Of a stretch of DNA of 64,000 bases, positions 57,784-64,000 are shown piece by piece; position 1 is the stretch's first letter; each line of letters begins with the position of its first letter. Made by a program: the position numbers and the translations under genes. The notes below the pieces were generated by a model that saw only the letters and a list, made by a program, of their open reading frames with translations, ran no database searches and was not told the DNA's origin. Origin of the DNA: Amycolatopsis roodepoortensis (lineage in GTDB: Bacteria > Actinomycetota > Actinomycetes > Mycobacteriales > Pseudonocardiaceae); NCBI RefSeq assembly GCF_014873915.1, contig NZ_JADBEJ010000008.1, positions 62,001 to 126,000 of the forward strand. The letters run 5' to 3'.

Positions 57784-58737
57784 ATGTTCGCAGTTCAGGC
57801 GAAAGCGCTGGTCAAAACCTACGGGTCCACACGCGCGCTCGACGGGGTCGATCTGTCGATCCCCCAGGGCAAGGTGCTCGGCCTGCTGGGGCCGAACGGT
57901 GCCGGGAAGACGACGACGGTCCGCATCCTGACCACGCTGCTTCGCCCGGATTCGGGCGAAGCGGAGGTGGCCGGGCACGACGTGCTGGCCCATCCCGACG
58001 CCGTCCGGCGGTCGATCGGGCTCTCCGGGCAGTACGCCGCCGTGGACGAGAACCTCACCGGCTTCGAGAACCTGTACATGGTCGGCAGGCTGTACGGGAG
58101 CAAGAAGGCCGCGGCGAAGTCGCGGGCACGTGAGCTGCTCGCCCGGTTCCGGCTGGAGGACGCGGCGGATCGTCCCGCCAAGACGTACTCCGGCGGGATG
58201 CGGCGGCGGCTCGACCTCGCGGGCGCGCTGGTCGCCGAGCCGACCGTGGTGATCCTCGACGAACCGACCACCGGGCTCGACCCGCGCGGCCGGATCGACA
58301 CCTGGGAGGTCATCAAGGAGCTCGTCGCCGACGGCACCACCGTGCTGCTGACCACGCAGTATCTGGAGGAGGCGGATCAGCTCGCCGACTCGATCGTGGT
58401 GATCGACAAGGGGAAGGTCATCGCGCGCGGCACCGCCGACGAGCTCAAGCAGGAGATCGGCGGCGAGCGGCTGGAGCTCGTCGTGGCGAACGCGAGCGAT
58501 CTCGCCATGACCACCCAGGTGCTGACCGAGGTCGGCTCGGGCACGCCGTCGGTCGACGAGCACACCCGCAAGGTCGACGTCCTGGTCGAGGGCGGTCCGA
58601 AGGCGTTGATCGAGGCACTGCGGCGGCTGGACGCGCAGGGCGTCGCCGTCCAGGACGTCGCGCTGCACCGGCCGACGCTCGATGACGTCTTCCTTTCGCT
58701 GACAGGGCACGCCACGGACGAGGGGGACAAGAAGTGA
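57784..58737 (+). CDS. DrrA-type ABC exporter ATP-binding protein
   Basis: The protein has 317 residues. Walker A is GLLGPNGAGKTTTVRIL, the signature TYSGGMRRRLDLAGAL, Walker B VVILDEPTTGLDPRGR, with the DrrA-type C-terminal extension HRPTLDDVFLSLTGHATDEG. It energises drug or lipid export with the next gene, whose start it overlaps by 4 bases. The substrate is unknown and no antibiotic biosynthesis genes are in the window. Confidence 0.92.
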   Translation: MFAVQAKALVKTYGSTRALDGVDLSIPQGKVLGLLGPNGAGKTTTVRILTTLLRPDSGEAEVAGHDVLAHPDAVRRSIGLSGQYAAVDENLTGFENLYMVGRLYGSKKAAAKSRARELLARFRLEDAADRPAKTYSGGMRRRLDLAGALVAEPTVVILDEPTTGLDPRGRIDTWEVIKELVADGTTVLLTTQYLEEADQLADSIVVIDKGKVIARGTADELKQEIGGERLELVVANASDLAMTTQVLTEVGSGTPSVDEHTRKVDVLVEGGPKALIEALRRLDAQGVAVQDVALHRPTLDDVFLSLTGHATDEGDKK

Positions 58738-59537
58738 GCGCGGTCGCGAAGGCCTTTTCCGACGGTGGCGTGATCACCTGGCGGAACCTGAAGAACGTCC
58801 AGCGCAACCCGGACTGGCTGATGGCGGCGACCCTGCAGCCGATCATGTTCGTGCTGCTGTTCGCGTACGTCTTCGGCGACGCGATCGGCGGGGAAGCGGG
58901 CGGCCTCGCGTATCGCGAGTTCCTGATCGCGGGCATCTTCGCGCAGACGGTCGCGTTCAACTCGGCGTTCACCGTGATCGGCTTCGCGAACGACCTGCAG
59001 AAGGGCATCATCGACCGGTTCCGTTCGCTGCCGATCTCCCGGCTCGCGGTGATCTTCGGGCGGACGACGTCGGATCTGGTGATCAGCGTGGTCGCCCTGA
59101 TCGTCATGTCGCTGTGCGGGCTGCTCGTCGGCTGGCGGATCCGCGGCAGTTTCCTCGACGCGGTGCTCGGCTACCTGGTGATGCTGATGTTCGCCTGGGC
59201 GCTGTCCTGGGTCGGCGCGTGGATCGGGCTCGTCGCGCGCAGCGTCGAGGTGGCGCAGAGCGCCGGGTTGATGTGGATGTTCCCGCTGAGCTTCATCTCG
59301 ACGGCGTTCGTCCCGGCGGACAAGCTGCCGGGTGTGCTGAAGGCGATCGCGGACTGGAACCCGTTCACCGCGGTGATCAACTCGGCCCGTGACCTCTTCG
59401 GGAACCGCTTCGGCGCGGCACCGACGGGCTGGCCCGCCGAGCACGCCTCGCTGTACGCGATCCTGTGCTGCGTCGCCATCATCGCGATCTTCGCGCCGCT
59501 CGCGACGGCCCAGTACAAGAAGGTCGCGAGCCGCTAG
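58734..59537 (+). CDS. DrrB-type ABC exporter permease
   Basis: The protein has 267 residues with six membrane helices of the ABC-2 type. Typical segments are ITWRNLKNVQRNPDWLMAATLQPIMFVLLF, the loop LPISRLAVIFGRTTSDL and FPLSFISTAFVPADKLPGVLKAIADWNPFT (parts cited). It pairs with the DrrA-type ATPase. GTG 58734 overlaps its stop. Confidence 0.92.
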   Translation: MSAVAKAFSDGGVITWRNLKNVQRNPDWLMAATLQPIMFVLLFAYVFGDAIGGEAGGLAYREFLIAGIFAQTVAFNSAFTVIGFANDLQKGIIDRFRSLPISRLAVIFGRTTSDLVISVVALIVMSLCGLLVGWRIRGSFLDAVLGYLVMLMFAWALSWVGAWIGLVARSVEVAQSAGLMWMFPLSFISTAFVPADKLPGVLKAIADWNPFTAVINSARDLFGNRFGAAPTGWPAEHASLYAILCCVAIIAIFAPLATAQYKKVASR

Positions 59538-59637
59538 GAAAAACTTCCGGGACGAAATGTCGAACCGCCGTCGAGCCGCTCGACGCGTCGGTGAAGGCGG
59601 GGTAGAAACAGCCCCGCCAAGACACTGAGGAGCAGCG

Positions 59638-60009
59638 ATGCGGTTTCTGATGATGCACCGGCTCGACGAGAGCGCCCCGGAAGCCCGGAACCCGAGCAAG
59701 GAGTTCATCGAGAAGATGGGCGCCTTCATCGAGGACTCGTTCGAGAAGGGCATCCTGATCACGGCGGAGGGCGTGCACCCGTCGGAGAAGGGCGCGAAGG
59801 TCCGCAAGGGCCGCGGCGGCAAGATCACCGCGACCGACGGCCCGTTCACCGAGGCCAAGGAGGTCATCGGCGGGTTCGCGCTGTTCAACGCCAAGGACCT
59901 GGCCGAGGCCGTCTCGTTCGCCGAGTCCTACGCCGCGCTGTTCGACGAGATCGAGGTCGAGGTGCGCACCGTCGTCGAGGCGGAGGACATCGAGGCCCTC
60001 ACCTCGTGA
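59638..60009 (+). CDS. YciI/DGPF-domain protein
   Basis: The protein has 123 residues. The YCII-related DGPF signature is visible in ATDGPFTEAKEVIGGFALF. The N-terminus MRFLMMHRLDESAP and the C-terminal beta strand are normal. Related proteins often accompany ECF sigma factors, but none is adjacent. The biochemical role is unknown. GAGGAG lies just before ATG 59638. A hairpin at 60015 separates it from the convergent DoxX gene. Confidence 0.87.
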   Translation: MRFLMMHRLDESAPEARNPSKEFIEKMGAFIEDSFEKGILITAEGVHPSEKGAKVRKGRGGKITATDGPFTEAKEVIGGFALFNAKDLAEAVSFAESYAALFDEIEVEVRTVVEAEDIEALTS

Positions 60010-60014
60010 CCCCG

Positions 60015-60061
60015 CGCGTTTAGTCCTCTGGATACGCCTCGCATCCAGAGGACTAAACGCG
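60015..60061. terminator. Bidirectional 19-bp hairpin
   Basis: Arms CGCGTTTAGTCCTCTGGAT and its complement (60015-60033 and 60043-60061) have a 9-base loop. It sits between the convergent YciI and DoxX stop codons and could end both transcripts. Confidence 0.8.
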
Positions 60062-60066
60062 GGCGT

Positions 60067-60573
60067 TTACTTCGTGATGGCCTTCTCGGCCTTCTTCGCC
60101 AGCTTCTCGGCGCGCTTCTCCGTCTTGGAGGCGGCCCGCTTCGCGCGCCAGCCGAGCGACGGCTTGCCGGCGGTGTCGGCGGCGGCGAGCAGCAGGCCAC
60201 CGGCCAGGCCGGCGTTCTTGATGAACTGGATCTGCTGCTGCTGACGTTCGGCCGGTTCGTTGATCTCCCAGAACCGGTGCGCGGCCAGCGTCGTCGGGAC
60301 GAGGCTGCCGAGCAGCAGCAGCGAGGCCAGGCGCGGCGCCTTGCCGGCGGCGAGCGCGACCCCGGCCCCGACCTTCACCGCGGCGTCGATCCGGACGAGG
60401 GTGGCGGGGTCGCGCGGCACCGATTCCGGCACCACGCCCTCCAGCTTGTCGAAGGACTGGGTGAGGAACGGCTCCGCGGCTTTGGCGTGCCCCTGGGTGT
60501 CCCTCAGCGCGCCGATCCCACCGGAGATGAAGATCGCGGCGAGAAGCGGACGTGCGACGCGACGGAGAATCAC
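60067..60573 (-). CDS. DoxX family membrane protein
   Basis: The protein has 168 residues with about four membrane helices: ILRRVARPLLAAIFISGGIGAL at the start, LVRIDAAVKVGAGVALAAGK and LLLLGSLVPTTLAAHRFWE. The C-terminal 30 residues are a Lys/Ala-rich coil (KRAEKLAKKAEKAITK). DoxX-like proteins have roles in redox or thiol stress; the function here is unknown. GTG 60573 has AAAGG 8 bases upstream; the open frame extends to 60636. Confidence 0.85.
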   Translation of the reverse strand: MILRRVARPLLAAIFISGGIGALRDTQGHAKAAEPFLTQSFDKLEGVVPESVPRDPATLVRIDAAVKVGAGVALAAGKAPRLASLLLLGSLVPTTLAAHRFWEINEPAERQQQQIQFIKNAGLAGGLLLAAADTAGKPSLGWRAKRAASKTEKRAEKLAKKAEKAITK

Positions 60574-60702
60574 GGTCGTAACCTTTCTGATCCGGACCCG
60601 GGAAACAAACCTAACCCCAGTCTTCCCGCCCGCCACGTCGCCGAACCGCGCTAACGGTGTATCCCGGAATATTTCTCTGGCACTAGATAGAGCTAGATTC
60701 CT

Positions 60703-61734
60703 CTAGCGGGCTCGATACGACTTCGGCAGCTTGAAACCGCGGTCCGCCGCGACCTCCCGCAGCCGGTCCGGGTAGTCGGTGATGATGCCGTCGACGCCGT
60801 CGTCGATGAGCTTGTGCATGGTGGCCGGGTCGTTGATCGTCCAGGGCACGACCTTGATCCCGGCCCGGTGCGCCTCGGTGACCAGGGCCTTCGTCGTGAA
60901 GGGCCGGTAGTCGGGGTCGCCCACCTTGCCGCCCTGCGGGTTGCCGTGCACCGGCGAGAGCGCCTTCGCGCCGAACGACTTCACCGCGCGGACGGGGCTG
61001 CCGCCGAAGTCGTCGATGTCGAGCCCGCCGAGCCACGGCGATTTGCCCGGCTGCCCGACCTGCAGGAACTCGGGCTGGGTCAGCGCGACCGTCGGGAGCC
61101 ACGGCGCGACCTCGCGGAACCGCATCAGCGCGCCCCAGTCGAAGCTCTGGATCGAGACGTTGTGCGCGAACCCGCCGCGCACGATCTCGCGCACGGCCCG
61201 CTGGACGAACTGCTCACGCGGCGCCGTCTCGTGCGGCGCGGCGGCCTCGACCTTCGTCTCGATGTTGAACTTGAGACCCCAGGCGTGGTGGTCGCGGGCG
61301 AGCTGGAAGAGCTCGGCGAGCGTCGGCATCTTGGCGCCGGGGGAGAGCGTCTGGCCGGGATGCGCGGGCTGCCGGATCGAACCGCAGTCCAGCGTGCGGA
61401 CCTGTGCGAACGTCAGGTCCTTCACGTATTTGCCGACGTACGGGTACGCCGGGTCGCCGGGCGTCGCGGGCGCGGTGTCGCGGCACTTCGCGGGGGTCGT
61501 CTTGCGGTCGTGGGTGATCACCTCGCGACCGTCCTTGGTGATCTGGATGTCGAGTTCGAGCGTGGTCACCCCCAGCTCCATCGCCTTGCCGAAGGACGCG
61601 AGCGTGCTCTCGACCGTGAGGCCGAGCCCGCCGCGGTGAGCCTGGATGTCGAAGGTGCGACGCGGATGCGCGTCGGCGACCCCGGCCGTCGTCAAGGTCA
61701 GCGCAGCGGCGATGACCAGCGCGAATGTCTTCAT
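60703..61734 (-). CDS. Secreted glycerophosphodiester phosphodiesterase
   Basis: The protein has 343 residues with a signal peptide (MKTFALVIAAALTLTTAGVADA). Active-site motifs are QAHRGGLGLTVEST (catalytic His and Arg), TTLELDIQITKDG (Glu, Asp), THDRKTTP (second catalytic His) and WTINDPATM. It cleaves glycerophosphodiesters to glycerol-3-phosphate and an alcohol outside the cell. It is divergent from a MerR/TipAS regulator whose dyad could influence it. Confidence 0.92.
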   Translation of the reverse strand: MKTFALVIAAALTLTTAGVADAHPRRTFDIQAHRGGLGLTVESTLASFGKAMELGVTTLELDIQITKDGREVITHDRKTTPAKCRDTAPATPGDPAYPYVGKYVKDLTFAQVRTLDCGSIRQPAHPGQTLSPGAKMPTLAELFQLARDHHAWGLKFNIETKVEAAAPHETAPREQFVQRAVREIVRGGFAHNVSIQSFDWGALMRFREVAPWLPTVALTQPEFLQVGQPGKSPWLGGLDIDDFGGSPVRAVKSFGAKALSPVHGNPQGGKVGDPDYRPFTTKALVTEAHRAGIKVVPWTINDPATMHKLIDDGVDGIITDYPDRLREVAADRGFKLPKSYRAR

Positions 61735-61767
61735 TCGTGAACCATGCCACGGACGGGTGAACTTCGA

Positions 61768-61798
61768 TTGACTTTGACGCAACGTCAACCTCTACCTT
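61768..61798 (+). promoter_or_regulatory. MerR-type promoter with operator dyad
   Basis: TTGACT (61768-61773) and TACCTT (61793-61798) are separated by 19 bases, the long spacer typical of MerR-controlled promoters. Between them lies the dyad TTGACG-CAA-CGTCAA (61774-61788). The predicted transcript would begin near the start codon. Confidence 0.65.
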
Positions 61799-61805
61799 CG
61801 TGGAC

Positions 61806-62567
61806 ATGCCGAACGAGAAGGAGTGGTCGATCCAGGACATCGCCCGCTCGGCCGGGACCACGAGCCGCACGCTGCGCCACTACGGCGACATCGGGCTGCT
61901 CGAACCGAGCCGGGTGGGGAGCAACGGATACCGCTACTACGACCAGGACGCGCTGGTGCGGCTGCAACGGATCCTGCTGCTTCGCGAACTCGGGCTGAGC
62001 CTGCCCGCGATCGGCGAAGTCCTCGAAGGGGAGCAGGACACGACAGCGGCGCTGCGCACGCACCTGAAGTGGCTGGAGCAGGAGCGACAGCGGCTCGGAC
62101 GGCAGATCGAATCGGTCAGGACGACCTTGAAGAAGACAGAAAGAGGTGAACAACTGATGGCAACGGAAGTGTTCGACGGCTTCGACCACACGAAGTACGA
62201 GAAGGAGGTCACCGAACGCTGGGGCGCCGACGCCTACAAGCAGGGTGACCGGTGGTGGAAGTCGCTGAGCGCCGAGGACAAGAAGGCGCACCAGCAGGAG
62301 CAGAAGGACATCGCCGCCGCTTTCGGTGAGGCCCGTGCCAAGGGTCTGCCCGCCGACGGTGACGAGGCCCAGGCGATCACGCAGCGGCTGTACGAGTGGC
62401 TTCGGCCGGCCGTGCGTGCCGTGTCGAAGGGCTACTTCGCCGGTCTCGGGCAGCTGTACGTCGACGACCCGCGCTACGGGCAGTACGACGAGAAGCACGG
62501 CGAGGGGACCGCGGAGTACATCCGTGACGCGATGGCGGTCTACGCCGAGCGCAACCTGCGCGACTAG
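61806..62567 (+). CDS. MerR family regulator with TipAS effector domain
   Basis: The protein has 253 residues. The N-terminal MerR winged helix shows WSIQDIARSAGTTSRTLRHY and IGLLEPSRVGSNGYRYYD. A dimerisation coil follows (LKWLEQERQRLGRQIESVR), then a TipAS domain (about 115-250) with KYEKEVTERWG and YFAGLGQLYVDDPRYGQYD. TipA of Streptomyces binds thiopeptide antibiotics through this domain and activates its own promoter. ATG 61806 or GTG 61800 may be the start; the promoter geometry suggests a leaderless transcript. Confidence 0.92.
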   Translation: MPNEKEWSIQDIARSAGTTSRTLRHYGDIGLLEPSRVGSNGYRYYDQDALVRLQRILLLRELGLSLPAIGEVLEGEQDTTAALRTHLKWLEQERQRLGRQIESVRTTLKKTERGEQLMATEVFDGFDHTKYEKEVTERWGADAYKQGDRWWKSLSAEDKKAHQQEQKDIAAAFGEARAKGLPADGDEAQAITQRLYEWLRPAVRAVSKGYFAGLGQLYVDDPRYGQYDEKHGEGTAEYIRDAMAVYAERNLRD

Positions 62568-62614
62568 GAACGAGGGACGGGGCTGCAGACCCGTCCACTC
62601 GGAGTAACCGCAAG

Positions 62615-62769
62615 GTCTCCCGAAGGGCGCCCAGCGCCCGACGGAGACTTCATCGTCGCGCGCCTCTTTTTGGCCGAAGGCCACGGAAATGCGATGAAGA
62701 GGCGCCGATTTGATCAAGGTAGGGGCAGAGCGGAGCCGCGCCTCTTCGGCGCTTTTCCGTCAGCGCGAC
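62615..62769. repeat. Dispersed structured element, copy B
   Basis: It is homologous to 6084-6240. Helices are GTCTCC/GGAGAC (62615-62620/62643-62648), GGGCGC/GCGCCC (62625-62630/62634-62639, loop CCA), TGGCC/GGCCA (62671-62675/62679-62683, loop GAA), CGGAAA/TTTCCG (62684-62689/62754-62759) and GAAGAGGCGC/GCGCCTCTTC (62696-62705/62738-62747). The innermost loop differs wholly from copy A. It lies between the MerR gene and the AAA ATPase gene, both on the plus strand. Confidence 0.8.
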
Positions 62770-62825
62770 ACGCCGTAGGCAAATATCACCGAATATCGGG
62801 CGAGAGCTAGAAACGCCGATAGCGT

Positions 62826-64000
62826 GTGAGAGTGGATCCCATCCGCAACCCCTTCGCCCCGGGCGCCGGTCAACGGCCGCCCGAGCTGGCAGGCCGCGTG
62901 CGCGAGCTCCAGGCCTTCGAGGTCGTGCTCGAACGGGTCGCCCGCGGGAGACCCGAACGCAGCCTGATGCTGACCGGCCTGCGTGGCGTGGGGAAGACCG
63001 TGCTGCTGGGCGAGCTGCGTTCGCGGGCCATCAAGCACGGCTGGGGCGCGGGCAAGATCGAAGCCCGCCCGGACACCGAACTTCGGCGGCCGCTGTCGGC
63101 CGCGTTGCACCGCGCGATCCGCGACCTCGCCGTGCGCCATCGCGCGCCGGACCGGGTCGAGCAGGTGCTCGGCGTGCTCAAGGCGTTCGCGCTGCGCGCC
63201 AACAAACCGGACGCGAAACTCCGTGACCGCTGGCAACCGGGCATCGACGTGCCCGCCGCTCAGGGCCGCGCAGATTCGGGCGACATCGAGATCGACTTGG
63301 TCGAGCTGTTCACCGAGGTCGCCGAGCTGGCGGCCGACGTCGGCACCGGGGTCGCGCTGCTGATCGACGAGATCCAGGACCTGCTGCCGGAGGACGTTTC
63401 CGCGCTCTGCGCCGCCTGCCACGAGCTGTCGCAGTCCGGGGCGCCGCTGGTCGTGGTCGGCGCGGGGCTGCCGCACGTACCCGCCGTCCTTTCGGCGTCG
63501 AAGTCGTACTCGGAACGCCTCTTCCGTTACGCGCGTATCGACCGGCTGGAGCGCGAAGACGCCGACCTCGCGGTGATGGCGCCCATCGAACGCGAGGACG
63601 CGGGCATCGAACCGGAGGCGCTGGACGCCCTGTTCGACGCGTCGGGCGGATATCCGTACTTCATCCAGGCCTACGGCAAGGCCGCCTGGGACGCCGCACC
63701 GGCGGATCCGATCACCGTGAAGGACGTCCAGGTCGCGGCGCCAGAGGCCGAATCGGAGCTCGCGGTCGGCTTCTTCGGCTCTCGCTACGAGCGCGCGACA
63801 CCTGCCGAACGCGAGTACCTGCTCGCGATGGCCGAGCTGACCCAGGGCCGGGACGAGTCCGCCGGCACCGCCGATGTGGCCGTCTACCTGGGGCGGAAGC
63901 CTTCCTCGCTGTCTCCGGCGCGGGACAGCCTGATGAAGAAGGGCCTGGTGTACTCCGCCGAACGCGGGCACATCGCCTTCACCGTCCCGCACTTCGGCCA
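62826..64000 (+). CDS. AAA (Orc1-like) ATPase, 3' end missing
   Basis: The frame runs from GTG 62826 (or GTG 62832) to the end of the window with no stop, about 391 codons. Walker A is LTGLRGVGKTVLLGEL near residue 54 and Walker B is VALLIDEIQDLLP near residue 180. A sensor-like GAGLPHVPAVL and a C-terminal winged-helix-like region (YLGRKPSSLSPARDSLMKKG) follow. Orc1/NACHT-like ATPases of this type are widespread in actinobacteria with unknown roles. RNPFAPGAGQRPPELAGR marks the N-terminus. Confidence 0.85.
   Translation, partial: MRVDPIRNPFAPGAGQRPPELAGRVRELQAFEVVLERVARGRPERSLMLTGLRGVGKTVLLGELRSRAIKHGWGAGKIEARPDTELRRPLSAALHRAIRDLAVRHRAPDRVEQVLGVLKAFALRANKPDAKLRDRWQPGIDVPAAQGRADSGDIEIDLVELFTEVAELAADVGTGVALLIDEIQDLLPEDVSALCAACHELSQSGAPLVVVGAGLPHVPAVLSASKSYSERLFRYARIDRLEREDADLAVMAPIEREDAGIEPEALDALFDASGGYPYFIQAYGKAAWDAAPADPITVKDVQVAAPEAESELAVGFFGSRYERATPAEREYLLAMAELTQGRDESAGTADVAVYLGRKPSSLSPARDSLMKKGLVYSAERGHIAFTVPHFG

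Noticed and set aside
57784..59537. DrrAB-type genes as part of an antibiotic biosynthetic cluster
   Set aside because: No polyketide synthase, peptide synthetase, terpene or ribosomally made peptide biosynthesis genes lie nearby.
62760..63992. 410-codon open frame on the minus strand
   Set aside because: It covers the plus-strand AAA ATPase, which has Walker A and B motifs and runs off the window end. The minus frame is a shadow.

Overview
The window is high-GC actinobacterial chromosome and most resembles Amycolatopsis or another Pseudonocardiales genus. The evidence is GC-rich third codon positions, many GTG starts, a DUF742 protein, a type VII secretion (T7SS) substrate cassette with EspG and DUF3558 partners, a bifunctional-type dCTP deaminase, FadE5/FabG4/FadA2/HtdX homologues as in mycobacteria, and long perfect inverted repeats used as intergenic terminators. 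It looks like core and semi-core chromosome. I see no prophage, transposase, CRISPR array or rRNA, and there is one tRNA gene.

Layout. 1-8 kb: the 3' part of an Fe-S reductase, an orphan DUF742 protein, a CDF metal transporter, a secreted CAP protein, a divergent MarR/FAD-monooxygenase pair, dcd and an MpaB-type oxygenase. 8-17 kb: tRNA-Gly(CCC), YdcF, several GNAT acetyltransferases, small DUF genes, a secreted 5'-nucleotidase, VanZ, a methyltransferase and mug. 17-26 kb: an orphan LuxR-type regulator, fadE5, two GlsB-type membrane proteins, a leucine-rich-repeat protein, VanW, a GroES-like protein and a thioredoxin-NHL protein. 26-33 kb: a beta-helix-like membrane protein whose 5' end is broken by a 10-bp tandem duplication, a DUF3558 relic, and a four-gene T7SS substrate cassette ending in espG. 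33-42 kb: a polar amino-acid ABC importer, an ATP-grasp/alpha-E/transglutaminase operon, and an iron-siderophore ABC importer divided around an IdeR-type iron box. 42-48 kb: a hydrolase, an M20 dipeptidase, and E1alpha-E1beta-E2 of a 2-oxoacid dehydrogenase. 48-58 kb: a TetR/ABC-exporter operon, FxsA, two SCP2-domain paralogues, and a fatty-acid module (tetR, htdX, fabG4, fadA2). 58-64 kb: a DrrAB-type exporter, YciI, DoxX, glycerophosphodiesterase, MerR/TipAS regulator and a partial AAA ATPase.

Two signals are not explained by genes. The first is a dispersed element of about 155 bp, at 6084-6240 and 62615-62769. Its two copies differ in sequence but keep the same set of helices, including a compensatory G-C to A-T change and a balanced stem shortening, so it looks like a structured RNA or DNA element. 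The second is a 16-bp TetR-type operator (CTACYSGCKAGTAGGK-like) that occurs before fadE5, between the SCP2 gene and tetR, and between fabG4 and fadA2. It ties loci 38 kb apart into one probable fatty-acid regulon. A family of long perfect hairpins that read like the peptide M(K/N)GPFLA.FAR(K/N)GPF is also notable.

All calls come from reading the sequence and recognising families. No database search was run.
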